From: Coriaria nepalensis
Taxonomy: Eukaryota; Streptophyta; Magnoliopsida; Cucurbitales; Coriariaceae
NCBI GenBank assembly: GCA_027186245.1
Contig: CP114483.1
Span: 11,800,220-11,864,219, forward strand
DNA: 64,000 nucleotides
Reading direction: 5' to 3'
In this document: piece by piece, positions 50,944 through 64,000 of the stretch
How positions within the stretch are numbered: position 1 is the stretch's first letter
How the letters are laid out: the number at the start of each line of letters is the position of its first letter
The notes under the pieces: model-generated
Databases searched by the model: none
Seen by the model: the letters and a program-made list of their open reading frames with translations, nothing else
Told to the model about the DNA's origin: nothing
Made by a program: the position numbers and the translations under genes

Positions 50944-53900
50944 GAAGACAACAATGCATTCCTTTAGCCTTAAAAAGCATGTCATTCAGTCTTTTCATGT
51001 CATTAAATTGTTTGAAAGCATGTCGAACCAATTCTATGTTTGCATTTAAAACATGACTTTCATGCATAACTTGCAAATGATCTATTGAAGAAAACTATGC
51101 ATTTTTTTAGCCTTAAAGTCCTATTATTGCGTCTATTTTAGTCATTAAATCATTCAAAATCCCTTCGTACGAAATTCGCAGTTTAAACTTGACTTTCGTG
51201 CATAACTTCCCGTTGATAGATTCAAGGCAACAACGCATTTGTTTAGCCTTAAAATCATGTCATTGAGTCTCTTATAATCATGAAATCATTCTAAATTAAT
51301 CCGAACGAATTCTATTTTCGCCCTTCAAACATGATTTTCTTACATAACTTGCAATTAATCTATTGAAGACAACAATGCATTCCTTTAGCCTTAAAAAGCA
51401 TGTCATTCAGTCTTTTCAAGTCATTAAAGTGTTTGAAAGCACGTCGAACCAATTCTATGTTTGCATTTAAAACACGACTTTCATGCATAACTTGCAAATG
51501 ATCTATTGAAGAAAACTATGCATTTTTTTAGCCTTAAAGTCGTATTATTGCTTCTATTTTAGTTATTAAATCATTCAAAATCACTTCGTACGAAATTCGC
51601 AGTTTAAACTTGGCTTTCGTGCATAACTTCCCGTAGATAGATTCAAGGCAACAACGCATTTGTTTAGCCTTAAAATCATGTCATTGAGTCTCTTGTAGTC
51701 ATGAAATCATTCTAAATTAATCCGAACGAATTCTATTTTCGCCCCTCAAACATGATTTTCTTACATAACTTGCAATTAATCTATTGAAGACAACAATGCA
51801 TTCCTTTAGCCTTAAAAAGCATGTCATTCAGTCTTTTCATGTCATTAAATTGTTTGAAAGCACGTCGAACCAATTCTATGTTTGCATTTAAAACACGACT
51901 TTCATGCATAACTTGCAAATGATCTATTGAAGAAAACTATGCATTTTTTTAGCCTTAAAGTCGTATTATTGCGTCTATTTTAGTCATTAAATCATTCAAA
52001 ATCACTTCGTACGAAATTCGCAGTTTAAACATTACTTTCGTGCATAACTTGCCGTTGATCGATTCAAGGCAACAACGCATTTGTTTAGCCTTAAAATCAT
52101 GTCATTGAGTCTCTTGTAGTCATGAAATCATTCTAAATTAATCCGAACGAATTCTATTTTCACCCTTCAAACATGATTTTCTTACATAACTTGCAATTAA
52201 TCTATTGAAGACAACAATGCATTTCTTTAGCCTTAAAAAGCATGTCATTCAGTCTTTTCAAGTCATTAAAGTGTTTGAAAGCACGTCGAACCAATTCTAT
52301 GTTTGCATTTAAAACACGACTTTCATGCATAACTTGCAAATGATCTATTGAAGAAAACTATGCATTTTTTTAGCCTTAAAGTCGTATTATTGCGTCTCTT
52401 TTGGTCATTAAATCATTCAAAATCACTTCGTACGTAATTCGCAGTTTAAACATTACTTTCGTGCATAACTTGCCATTGATCGATTTAAGGCAACAACGCA
52501 TTTGTTTAGCCTTAAAATCATGTCATTGAGTCTCTTATAGTCATGAAATCATTCTAAATTAATCCGAACGAATTCTATTTTCGCCCTTCAAACATGATTT
52601 TCTTACATAACTTGCAATTAATCTATTGAAGACAACAATGCATTCCTTTAGCCTTAAAAAGCATGTCATTCAGTCTTTTCATGTCATTAAATTGTTTGAA
52701 AGCACGTCGAACCAATTCTATGTTTGCATTTAAAACACGACTTTCATGCATAACTTGCAAATGATCTATTGAAGAAAACTATGCATTTTGTTAGCCTTAA
52801 AGTCGTATTATTGCGTCTCTTTTGGTCATTAAATCATTCAAAATCACTTCGTACGAAATTCGAAGTTTAAACATGACTTTCGTGCATAACTTGCCGTTGA
52901 TCGATTCAAGGCAACAACGCATTTGTTTAGCCTTAAAATCATGTCATTGAGTCTCTTGTAGTCATGAAATCATTCTAAATTAATCCGAACAAATTCTATT
53001 TTCGCCCTTCAAACATGATTTTCTTACATAACTTGCAATTAATCTATTGAAGACAACAATGCATTCCTTTAGCCTTAAAAAGCATGTCATTCAGTCTTTT
53101 CAAGTCATTAAAGTGTTTGAAAGCACGTCGAACCAATTCTATGTTTGCATTTAAAACACGACTTTCATGCATAACTTGCAAATGATCTATTGAAGAAAAC
53201 TATGCATTTTTTTAGCCTTAAAGTCGTAGTATTGCGTCTCTTTTGGTCATTAAATCATTCAAAATCACTTCGTACGAAATTCGCAGTTTAAACATGACTT
53301 TCGTGCATAACTTGCCGTTGATCGATTCAAGGCAACAACGCATTTGTTTAGCCTTAAAATCATGTCATTGAGTCTCTCGTAGTCATGAAATCATTCTAAA
53401 TTAATCCGAACAAATTCTATTTTCGCCCTTCAAACATGATTTTCTTACATAACTTGCAATTAATCTATTGAAGACAACAATGCATTCCTTTAGCCTTAAA
53501 AAGCATGTCATTGAGTCTTTTCAAGTCATTATAGTGTTTGAAAGCACGTCGAACCAATTCTATGTTTGCATTTAAAACACGACTTTCATGCATAACTTGC
53601 AAATGATCTATTGAAGAAAACTATGCATTTTTTTAGCCTTAAAGTCGTAGTATTGCGTCTCTTTTGGTCATTAAATCATTCAAAATCACTTCGTACGAAA
53701 TTCGCAGTTTAAACATGACTTTCGTGCATAACTTGCCGTTGATCGATTCAAGGCAACAACGCATTTGTTTAGCCTTAAAATCATGTCACTGAGTCTCTTA
53801 TAGTCATGAAATCATTCTAAATTAATCCGAACGAATTCTATTTTCGCCCTTCAAACATGATTTTCTTACATAACTTGCAATTAATCTAGTGAAGACAACA

Positions 53901-54311
53901 ATGCATTCCTTTAGCCTTAAAAAGCATGTCATTCAGTCTTTTCATGTCATTAAATTGTTTGAAAGCATGTCGAACCAATTCTATGTTTGCATTTAAAACA
54001 TGACTTTCATGCATAACTTGCAAATGATCTATTGAAGAAAACTATGCATTTTTTTAGCCTTAAAGTCGTATTATTGCGTCTATTTTAGTCATTAAATCAT
54101 TCAAAATCCCTTCGTACGAAATTCGCAGTTTAAACTTGACTTTCGTGCATAACTTCCCGTTGATAGATTCAAGGCAACAACGCATTTGTTTAGCCTTAAA
54201 ATCATGTCATTGAGTCTCTTATAGTCATGAAATCATTCTAAATTAATCCGAACGAATTCTATTTTCGCCCTTCAAACATGATTTTCTTACATAACTTGCA
54301 ATTAATCTATT
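50944..54311. repeat. Eight Family III units related to the 12-unit HOR
   Basis: Unit starts are 50944, 51365, 51786, 52207, 52628, 53049, 53470 and 53891. Several match members of the following 12-unit HOR. The unit at 50944 resembles 55574 and 58521 (GCATGTCG, GTCCTATT, TCCCTTCG, AAACTTGAC, TTATAATCATG). The unit at 51365 resembles 58942, 51786 resembles 54732 (TTTTCACCC), and 53470 resembles 56416 (TCATTATAGTG). Order and flanking sequence differ, so this is a looser relative or an older form rather than another copy. Confidence 0.72.
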
Positions 54312-57300
54312 GAAGACAACAATGCATTCCTTTAGCCTTAAAAAGCATGTCATTCAGTCTTTTCAAGTCATTAAAGTGTTTGAAAGCACGTCGAACCAAT
54401 TCTATGTTTGCATTTAAAACACGACTTTCATGCATAACTTGCAAATGATCTATTGAAGAAAACTATGCATTTTTTTAGCCTTAAAGTCGTATTATTGCTT
54501 CTATTTTAGTTATTAAACATTCAAAATCACTTCGTACGAAATTCACAGTTTAAACTTGGCTTTCGTGCATAACTTCCCGTTGATAGATTCAAGGCAACAA
54601 CGCATTTGTTTAGCCTTAAAATCATGTCATTGAGTCTCTTGTAGTCATGAAATCATTCTAAATTAATCCGAACGAATTCTATTTTCGCCCTTCAAACATG
54701 ATTTTCTTACATAACTTGCAATTAATCTATTGAAGACAACAATGCATTCCTTTAGCCTTAAAAAGCATGTCATTCAGTCTTTTCATGTCATTAAATTTTT
54801 TGAAAGCACGTCGAACCAATTCTATGTTTGCATTTAAAACACGACTTTCATGCATAACTTGCAAATGATCTATTGAAGAAAACTATGCATTTTTTTAGCC
54901 TTAAAGTCGTATTATTGCGTCTATTTTAGTCATTAAATCATTCAAAATCACTTCGTACGAAATTCGCAGTTTAAACATTACTTTCGTGCATAACTTGCCG
55001 TTGATCGATTCAAGGCAACAACGCATTTGTTTAGCCTTAAAATCATGTCATTGAGTCTCTTGTAGTCATGAAATCATTCTAAATTAATCCGAACGAATTC
55101 TATTTTCACCCTTCAAACATGATTTTCTTACATAATTTGCAATTAATCTATTGAAGACAACAATGCATTCCTTTAGCCTTAAAAAGCATGTCATTCAGTC
55201 TTTTCATGTCATTAAATTGTTTGAAAGCATGTCGAACCAATTCTATGTTTGCATTTAAAACATGACTTTCATGCATAACTTGCAAATGATCTATTGAAGA
55301 AAACTATGCATTTTTTTAGCCTTAAAGTCCTATTATTGCGTCTATTTTAGTCATTAAATCATTCAAAATCCCTTCGTACGAAATTCGCAGTTTAAACTTG
55401 ACTTTCGTGCATAACTTCCCGTTGATAGATTCAAGGCAACAACGCATTTGTTTAGCCTTAAAATCATGTCATTGAGTCTCTTATAGTCATGAAATCATTC
55501 TAAATTAATCCGAACGAATTCTTTTTTCGCCCTTCAAACATGATTTTCTTACATAACTTGCAATTAATCTAGTGAAGACAACAATGCATTCCTTTAGCCT
55601 TAAAAAGCATGTCATTCAGTCTTTTCATGTCATTAAATTGTTTGAAAGCATGTCGAACCAATTCTATGTTTGCATTTAAAACATGACTTTCATGCATAAC
55701 TTGCAAATGATCTATTGAAGAAAACTATGCATTTTTTTAGCCTTAAAGTCCTATTATTGCGTCTATTTTAGTCATTAAATCATTCAAAATCCCTTCGTAC
55801 GAAATTCGCAGTTTAAACTTGACTTTCGTGCATAACTTCCCGTTGATAGATTCAAGGCAACAACGCATTTGTTTAGCCTTAAAATCATGTCATTGAGTCT
55901 CTTATAATCATGAAATCATTCTAAATTAATCCGAACGAATTCTATTTTCGCCCTTCAAACATGATTTTCTTACATAACTTGCAATTAATCTATTGAAGAC
56001 AACAATGCATTCCTTTAGCCTTAAAAAGCATGTCATTCAGTCTTTTCAAGTCATTAAAGTGTTTGAAAGCACGTCGAACCAATTCTATGTTTGCATTTAA
56101 AACACGACTTTCATGCATAACTTGCAAATGATCTATTGAAGAAAACTATGCATTTTTTTAGCCTTAAAGTCGTATTATTGCTTCTATTTTAGTTATTAAA
56201 TCATTCAAAATCACTTCGTACGAAATTCGCAGTTTAAACATTACTTTCGTGCATAACTTGCCATTGATCGATTTAAGGCAACAACGCATTTGTTTAGCCT
56301 TAAAATCATGTCATTGAGTCTCTTATAGTCATGAAATAATTCTAAATTAATCCGAACGAATTCTATTTTCGCCCTTCAAACATGATTTTCTTACATAACT
56401 TGCAATTAATCTATTGAAGACAACAATGCATTCCTTTAGCCTTAAAAAGCATGTCATTGAGTCTTTTCAAGTCATTATAGTGTTTGAAAGCACGTCGAAC
56501 CAATTCTATGTTTGCATTTAAAACACGACTTTCGTGCATAACTTGCAAATGATCTATTGAAGAAAACTATGCATTTTTTTAGCCTTAAAGTCGTAGTATT
56601 GCGTCTCTTTTGGTCATTAAATCATTCAAAATCACTTCGAACGAAATTCGCAGTTTAAACATGACTTTCGTGCATAACTTGCCGTTGATCGATTCAAGGC
56701 AACAACACATTTGTTTAGCCTTGAAATCATGTCATTGAGTCTCTTGTAGTCATGAAATCATTCTAAATTAATCCGAACAAATTCTATTTTCGCCCTTCAA
56801 ACATGATTTTCTTACATAACTTGCAATTAATCTATTGAAGACAACAATGCATTCCTTTAGCCTTAAAAAGCATGTCATTGAGTCTTTTCAAGTCATTATA
56901 GTGTTTGAAAGCACGTCGAACCAATTCTATGTTTGCATTTAAAACACGACTTTCTTGCATAACTTGCAAATGATCTATTGAAGAAAACTATGCATTTTTT
57001 TAGCCTTAAAGTCGTAGTATTGCGTCTCTTTTGGTCATTAAATCATTCAAAATCACTTCGAACGAAATTCGCAGTTTAAACATGACTTTCGTGCATAACT
57101 TGCCGTTGATCGATTCAAGGCAACAACACATTTGTTTAGCCTTGAAATCATGTCATTGAGTCTCTTGTAGTCATGAAATCATTCTAAATTAATCCGAACA
57201 AATTCTATTTTCGCCCTTCAAACATGATTTTCTTACATAACTTGCAATTAATCTATTGAAGACAACAATGCATTCCTTTAGCCTTAAAAAGCATGTCATT

Positions 57301-59362
57301 GAGTCTTTTCAAGTCATTATAGTGTTTGAAAGCACGTCGAACCAATTCTATGTTTGCATTTAAAACACGACTTTCTTGCATAACTTGCAAATGATCTATT
57401 GAAGAAAACTATGCATTTTTTTAGCCTTAAAGTCGTAGTATTGCGTCTCCTTTGGTCATTAAATCATTCAAAATCACTTCGTACGAAATTCGCAGTTTAA
57501 ACATGACTTTCGTGCATAACTTGCCGTTGATCGATTCAAGGCAACAATGCATTTGTTTAGCCTTAAAATCTTGTCACTGAGTCTCTTATAGTCATGAAAT
57601 CATTCTAAATTAATCCGAACGAATTCTATTTTCGCCCTTCAAACATGATTTTCTTACATAACTTGCAATTAATCTAGTGAAGACAACAATGCATTCCTTT
57701 AGCCTTAAAAAGCATGTCATTCAGTTTTTTCATGTCGTTAAATTGTTTGAAAGCACGTCGAACCAATTCTATATTCGCATTTAAAACATGACTTTCATGC
57801 ATAACTTGCAAATGATCTATTGAAGAAAACTATGCATTTTTTTAGCCTTAAAGTTGTATTATTGCTTCTATTTTAGTTATTAAATCATTCAAAATCACTT
57901 CGTACGAAATTCGCAGTTTAAACTTGACTTTCGTGCATAACTTCCCGTTGATAGATTCAAGGCAACAACGCATTTGTTTAGCCTTAAAATCATGTCATTG
58001 AGTCTCTTGTAGTCATGAAATCATTCTAAATTAATCCGAACGAATTCTATTTTCGCCCTTCAAACATGATTTTCTTACATAACTTGCAATTAATCTATTG
58101 AAGACAACAATGCATTCCTTTAGCCTTAAAAAGCATGTCATTCAGTCTTTTCATGTCATTAAATTGTTTGAAAGCACGTCGAACCAATTCTATGTTTGCA
58201 TTTAAAACACGACTTTCCTGCATAACTTGCAAATGATCTATTGAAGAAAACTATGCATTTTTTTAGCCTTAAAGTCGTATTATTGCTTCTATTTTAGTTA
58301 TTAAATCATTCAAAATCACTTCGTACGAAATTCGCAGTTTAAACTTGACTTTCGTGCATAACTTCCCGTTGATAGATTCAAGGCAACAACGCATTTGTTT
58401 AGCCTTAAAATCATGTCATTGAGTCTCTTATAGTCATGAAATCATTCTAAATTAATCCGAACGAATTCTATTTTCGCCCTTCAAACATGATTTTCTTACA
58501 TAACTTGCAATTAATCTAGTGAAGACAACAATGCATTCCTTTAGCCTTAAAAAGCATGTCATTCAGTCTTTTCATGTCATTAAATTGTTTGAAAGCATGT
58601 CGAACCAATTCTATGTTTGCATTTAAAACACGACTTTCATGCATAACTTGCAAATGATCTATTGAAGAAAACTATGCATTTTTTTAGCCTTAAAGTCCTA
58701 TTATTGCGTCTATTTTAGTCATTAAATCATTCAAAATCCCTTCGTACGAAATTCGCAGTTTAAACTTGACTTTCGTGCATAACTTCCCGTTGATAGATTC
58801 AAGGCAACAACGCATTTGTTTAGCCTTAAAATCATGTCATTGAGTCTCTTATAATCATGAAATCATTCTAAATTAATCCGAACGAATTCTATTTTCGCCC
58901 TTCAAACATGATTTTCTTACATAACTTGCAATTAATCTATTGAAGACAACAATGCATTCCTTTAGCCTTAAAAAGCATGTCATTCAGTCTTTTCAAGTCA
59001 TTAAAGTGTTTGAAAGCACGTCGAACCAATTCTATGTTTGCATTTAAAACACGACTTTCATGCATAACTTGCAAATGATCTATTGAAGAAAACTATGCAT
59101 TTTTTTAGCCTTAAAGTCGTATTATTGCTTCTATTTTAGTTATTAAATCATTCAAAATCACTTCGTACGAAATTCGCAGTTTAAACTTGGCTTTCGTGCA
59201 TAACTTCCCGTTGATAGATTCAAGGCAACAACGCATTTGTTTAGCCTTAAAATCATGTCATTGAGTCTCTTGTAGTCATGAAATCATTCTAAATTAATCC
59301 GAACGAATTCTATTTTCGCCCTTCAAACATGATTTTCTTACATAACTTGCAATTAATCTATT
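54312..59362. repeat. 12-unit HOR of 5051 bp, copy 1
   Basis: Unit starts are 54312, 54732, 55153, 55574, 55995, 56416, 56837, 57258, 57679, 58100, 58521 and 58942. Rare markers repeat 5051 bp later: TTATTAAACATTC with ATTCACAG (54511/59562), AAATTTTTTG, GAATTCTTTTTTCG, GAAATAATTC, GACTTTCTTGC, CTCCTTTGG, ATCTTGTCACTG, CAGTTTTTTCATGTCG (57721/62772) and GACTTTCCTGC. The length is 12 x 421 minus one base, lost in the first unit (TTAAACATTC for TTAAATCATTC). Confidence 0.9.
56416..57678. repeat. Run of three near-identical units inside the 12-unit HOR
   Basis: The units at 56416, 56837 and 57258 share GTCATTGAGTC and TCATTATAGTG in A, and GTCGTAGTATTG in B. The first two also share CTTCGAACG in B and AACACATTTG with CCTTGAAATC in C. 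The last two share GACTTTCTTGC. The same run is at 61467-62729. It looks like a one-unit tandem expansion that happened before the 12-unit HOR itself was duplicated. Confidence 0.8.
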
Positions 59363-62300
59363 GAAGACAACAATGCATTCCTTTAGCCTTAAAAAGCATG
59401 TCATTCAGTCTTTTCAAGTCATTAAAGTGTTTGAAAGCACGTCGAACCAATTCTATGTTTGCATTTAAAACACGACTTTCATGCATAACTTGCAAATGAT
59501 CTATTGAAGAAAACTATGCATTTTTTTAGCCTTAAAGTCGTATTATTGCTTCTATTTTAGTTATTAAACATTCAAAATCACTTCGTACGAAATTCACAGT
59601 TTAAACTTGGCTTTCGTGCATAACTTCCCGTTGATAGATTCAAGGCAACAACGCATTTGTTTAGCCTTAAAATCATGTCATTGAGTCTCTTGTAGTCATG
59701 AAATCATTCTAAATTAATCCGAACGAATTCTATTTTCGCCCTTCAAACATGATTTTCTTACATAACTTGCAATTAATCTATTGAAGACAACAATGCATTC
59801 CTTTAGCCTTAAAAAGCATGTCATTCAGTCTTTTCATGTCATTAAATTTTTTGAAAGCACGTCGAACCAATTCTATGTTTGCATTTAAAACACGACTTTC
59901 ATGCATAACTTGCAAATGATCTATTGAAGAAAACTATGCATTTTTTTAGCCTTAAAGTCGTATTATTGCGTCTATTTTAGTCATTAAATCATTCAAAATC
60001 ACTTCGTACGAAATTCGCAGTTTAAACATTACTTTCGTGCATAACTTGCCGTTGATCGATTCAAGGCAACAACGCATTTGTTTAGCCTTAAAATCATGTC
60101 ATTGAGTCTCTTGTAGTCATGAAATCATTCTAAATTAATCCGAACGAATTCTATTTTCACCCTTCAAACATGATTTTCTTACATAATTTGCAATTAATCT
60201 ATTGAAGACAACAATGCATTCCTTTAGCCTTAAAAAGCATGTCATTCAGTCTTTTCATGTCATTAAATTGTTTGAAAGCATGTCGAACCAATTCTATGTT
60301 TGCATTTAAAACATGAGTTTCATGCATAACTTGCAAATGATCTATTGAAGAAAACTATGCATTTTTTTAGCCTTAAAGTCCTATTATTGCGTCTATTTTA
60401 GTCATTAAATCATTCAAAATCCCTTCGTACGAAATTCGCAGTTTAAACTTGACTTTCGTGCATAACTTCCCGTTGATAGATTCAAGGCAACAACGCATTT
60501 GTTTAGCCTTAAAATCATGTCATTGAGTCTCTTATAGTCATGAAATCATTCTAAATTAATCCGAACGAATTCTTTTTTCGCCCTTCAAACATGATTTTCT
60601 TACATAACTTGCAATTAATCTAGTGAAGACAACAATGCATTCCTTTAGCCTTAAAAAGCATGTCATTCAGTCTTTTCATGTCATTAAATTGTTTGAAAGC
60701 ATGTCGAACCAATTCTATGTTTGCATTTAAAACATGACTTTCATGCATAACTTGCAAATGATCTATTGAAGAAAACTATGCATTTTTTTAGCCTTAAAGT
60801 CCTATTATTGCGTCTATTTTAGTCATTAAATCATTCAAAATCCCTTCGTACGAAATTCGCAGTTTAAACTTGACTTTCGTGCATAACTTCCCGTTGATAG
60901 ATTCAAGGCAACAACGCATTTGTTTAGCCTTAAAATCATGTCATTGAGTCTCTTATAATCATGAAATCATTCTAAATTAATCCGAACGAATTCTATTTTC
61001 GCCCTTCAAACATGATTTTCTTACATAACTTGCAATTAATCTATTGAAGACAACAATGCATTCCTTTAGCCTTAAAAAGCATGTCATTCAGTCTTTTCAA
61101 GTCATTAAAGTGTTTGAAAGCACGTCGAACCAATTCTATGTTTGCATTTAAAACACGACTTTCATGCATAACTTGCAAATGATCTATTGAAGAAAACTAT
61201 GCATTTTTTTAGCCTTAAAGTCGTATTATTGCTTCTATTTTAGTTATTAAATCATTCAAAATCACTTCGTACGAAATTCGCAGTTTAAACATTACTTTCG
61301 TGCATAACTTGCCATTGATCGATTTAAGGCAACAACGCATTTGTTTAGCCTTAAAATCATGTCATTGAGTCTCTTATAGTCATGAAATAATTCTAAATTA
61401 ATCCGAACGAATTCTATTTTCGCCCTTCAAACATGATTTTCTTACATAACTTGCAATTAATCTATTGAAGACAACAATGCATTCCTTTAGCCTTAAAAAG
61501 CATGTCATTGAGTCTTTTCAAGTCATTATAGTGTTTGAAAGCACGTCGAACCAATTCTATGTTTGCATTTAAAACACGACTTTCGTGCATAACTTGCAAA
61601 TGATCTATTGAAGAAAACTATGCATTTTTTTAGCCTTAAAGTCGTAGTATTGCGTCTCTTTTGGTCATTAAATCATTCAAAATCACTTCGAACGAAATTC
61701 GCAGTTTAAACATGACTTTCGTGCATAACTTGCCGTTGATCGATTCAAGGCAACAACACATTTGTTTAGCCTTGAAATCATGTCATTGAGTCTCTTGTAG
61801 TCATGAAATCATTCTAAATTAATCCGAACAAATTCTATTTTCGCCCTTCAAACATGATTTTCTTACATAACTTGCAATTAATCTATTGAAGACAACAATG
61901 CATTCCTTTAGCCTTAAAAAGCATGTCATTGAGTCTTTTCAAGTCATTATAGTGTTTGAAAGCACGTCGAACCAATTCTATGTTTGCATTTAAAACACGA
62001 CTTTCTTGCATAACTTGCAAATGATCTATTGAAGAAAACTATGCATTTTTTTAGCCTTAAAGTCGTAGTATTGCGTCTCTTTTGGTCATTAAATCATTCA
62101 AAATCACTTCGAACGAAATTCGCAGTTTAAACATGACTTTCGTGCATAACTTGCCGTTGATCGATTCAAGGCAACAACACATTTGTTTAGCCTTGAAATC
62201 ATGTCATTGAGTCTCTTGTAGTCATGAAATCATTCTAAATTAATCCGAACAAATTCTATTTTCGCCCTTCAAACATGATTTTCTTACATAACTTGCAATT

Positions 62301-64000
62301 AATCTATTGAAGACAACAATGCATTCCTTTAGCCTTAAAAAGCATGTCATTGAGTCTTTTCAAGTCATTATAGTGTTTGAAAGCACGTCGAACCAATTCT
62401 ATGTTTGCATTTAAAACACGACTTTCTTGCATAACTTGCAAATGATCTATTGAAGAAAACTATGCATTTTTTTAGCCTTAAAGTCGTAGTATTGCGTCTC
62501 CTTTGGTCATTAAATCATTCAAAATCACTTCGTACGAAATTCGCAGTTTAAACATGACTTTCGTGCATAACTTGCCGTTGATCGATTCAAGGCAACAATG
62601 CATTTGTTTAGCCTTAAAATCTTGTCACTGAGTCTCTTATAGTCATGAAATCATTCTAAATTAATCCGAACGAATTCTATTTTCGCCCTTCAAACATGAT
62701 TTTCTTACATAACTTGCAATTAATCTAGTGAAGACAACAATGCATTCCTTTAGCCTTAAAAAGCATGTCATTCAGTTTTTTCATGTCGTTAAATTGTTTG
62801 AAAGCACGTCGAACCAATTCTATATTCGCATTTAAAACATGACTTTCATGCATAACTTGCAAATGATCTATTGAAGAAAACTATGCATTTTTTTAGCCTT
62901 AAAGTTGTATTATTGCTTCTATTTTAGTTATTAAATCATTCAAAATCACTTCGTACGAAATTCGCAGTTTAAACTTGACTTTCGTGCATAACTTCCCGTT
63001 GATAGATTCAAGGCAACAACGCATTTGTTTAGCCTTAAAATCATGTCATTGAGTCTCTTGTAGTCATGAAATCATTCTAAATTAATCCGAACGAATTCTA
63101 TTTTCGCCCTTCAAACATGATTTTCTTACATAACTTGCAATTAATCTATTGAAGACAACAATGCATTCCTTTAGCCTTAAAAAGCATGTCATTCAGTCTT
63201 TTCATGTCATTAAATTGTTTGAAAGCACGTCGAACCAATTCTATGTTTGCATTTAAAACACGACTTTCCTGCATAACTTGCAAATGATCTATTGAAGAAA
63301 ACTATGCATTTTTTTAGCCTTAAAGTCGTATTATTGCTTCTATTTTAGTTATTAAATCATTCAAAATCACTTCGTACGAAATTCGCAGTTTAAACTTGAC
63401 TTTCGTGCATAACTTCCCGTTGATAGATTCAAGGCAACAACGCATTTGTTTAGCCTTAAAATCATGTCATTGAGTCTCTTATAGTCATGAAATCATTCTA
63501 AATTAATCCGAACGAATTCTATTTTCGCCCTTCAAACATGATTTTCTTACATAACTTGCAATTAATCTAGTGAAGACAACAATGCATTCCTTTAGCCTTA
63601 AAAAGCATGTCATTCAGTCTTTTCATGTCATTAAATTGTTTGAAAGCATGTCGAACCAATTCTATGTTTGCATTTAAAACACGACTTTCATGCATAACTT
63701 GCAAATGATCTATTGAAGAAAACTATGCATTTTTTTAGCCTTAAAGTCCTATTATTGCGTCTATTTTAGTCATTAAATCATTCAAAATCCCTTCGTACGA
63801 AATTCGCAGTTTAAACTTGACTTTCGTGCATAACTTCCCGTTGATAGATTCAAGGCAACAACGCATTTGTTTAGCCTTAAAATCATGTCATTGAGTCTCT
63901 TATAATCATGAAATCATTCTAAATTAATCCGAACGAATTCTATTTTCGCCCTTCAAACATGATTTTCTTACATAACTTGCAATTAATCTATTGAAGACAA
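59363..64000. repeat. 12-unit HOR, copy 2, truncated by the window end
   Basis: Unit starts are 59363, 59783, 60204, 60625, 61046, 61467, 61888, 62309, 62730, 63151, 63572 and 63993 (only 8 bases inside). Each is 5051 bp after its equivalent. The copies are almost identical: the only clear substitution that I noticed is ACATGAGTTTC near 60315 against ACATGACTTTC in copy 1. The window ends 413 bp short of a full second copy, so whether more copies follow is unknown. Confidence 0.9.

Larger units (their letters stand above)
1..64000. repeat. Satellite DNA array, 421-bp trimeric unit, fills the window
   Basis: Tandem, head-to-tail, same-orientation repeats run from the first to the last base with no interruption. 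I placed unit starts at the GAAGACAAC of monomer A. The first is at 6 and the last partial one at 63993, giving 152 complete units. The spacing is 421 bp almost everywhere; exceptions are 420 (for example the unit at 1690) or 422 (for example the unit at 7159), and each traces to a visible 1-bp indel. The sequence is A/T-rich. Length, homogeneity, lack of coding potential and nested higher-order repeats are typical of centromeric or pericentromeric satellites, but location and function are inferred. No unique DNA, mobile element, RNA gene, telomere repeat or microsatellite of note is present in any gap, because there are no gaps. Confidence 0.98.

Noticed and set aside
1..64000. CRISPR array
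   Set aside because: Repeats are 421 bp with no short-repeat/unique-spacer alternation. Everything between any two conserved blocks is itself repeated.
1..64000. Transposable element or viral insertion
   Set aside because: The unit-start ladder has no gap or excess beyond 1 bp anywhere, so no foreign DNA is inserted. No terminal repeats, target-site duplications or coding domains are seen.

Overview
The whole 64 kb is one uninterrupted eukaryotic satellite DNA array. I see no credible protein gene, RNA gene, transposon, CRISPR array or unique sequence. The repeat unit is 421 bp and A/T-rich (a hand count of the first A monomer gives 47 G/C in 143 bases). Each unit is a head-to-tail trimer of three diverged but related monomers: A (about 143 bp), B (about 136 bp) and C (about 142 bp). 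All three share two blocks: a TTTAGCCTTAAA-like block near the start, and a GACTTTCNTGCATAACTTGC-like block near the end. Placing unit starts at the GAAGACAAC of monomer A gives 152 complete units from 6 to 63992, all in the same orientation. Nearly all are exactly 421 bp, and the exceptions are 420 or 422. The net length change over 152 units is only -5 bp. This fits a centromeric or pericentromeric (or other heterochromatic) satellite of a plant or animal. The lineage cannot be named from the sequence alone, and centromere function is an inference.

The array has a rich higher-order repeat (HOR) structure on top of the 421-bp unit, read from shared diagnostic substitutions and 1-bp indels. 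Family I covers about 1-13998 and again about 26527-46413. Inside it are 7-unit, 5-unit and 6-unit HORs. The stretch 1-13998 is repeated at 29889-46413, first at an offset of 29888 bp and then at 32415 bp, because the second copy carries one extra 2526-bp 6-unit HOR. Family II (about 13999-26526) lies between the two and contains an 8-unit HOR (16422-19789) followed by two 6-unit derivatives (19790-22315 and 22316-24841). Family III (about 46414-64000) holds a looser mosaic and then a 12-unit HOR of 5051 bp (54312-59362), which repeats from 59363 to the end of the window.

The window therefore records array evolution rather than a gene system: unequal exchange in phase with the 421-bp unit, loss or gain of whole units from HORs, at least one very large (about 30 kb) duplication, a later expansion of one HOR inside one copy, and a probable short gene-conversion tract. 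The only open reading frames above 60 codons arise where a substitution removes a stop codon at the C/A junction, or where a 1-bp insertion shifts frame. They are not genes.
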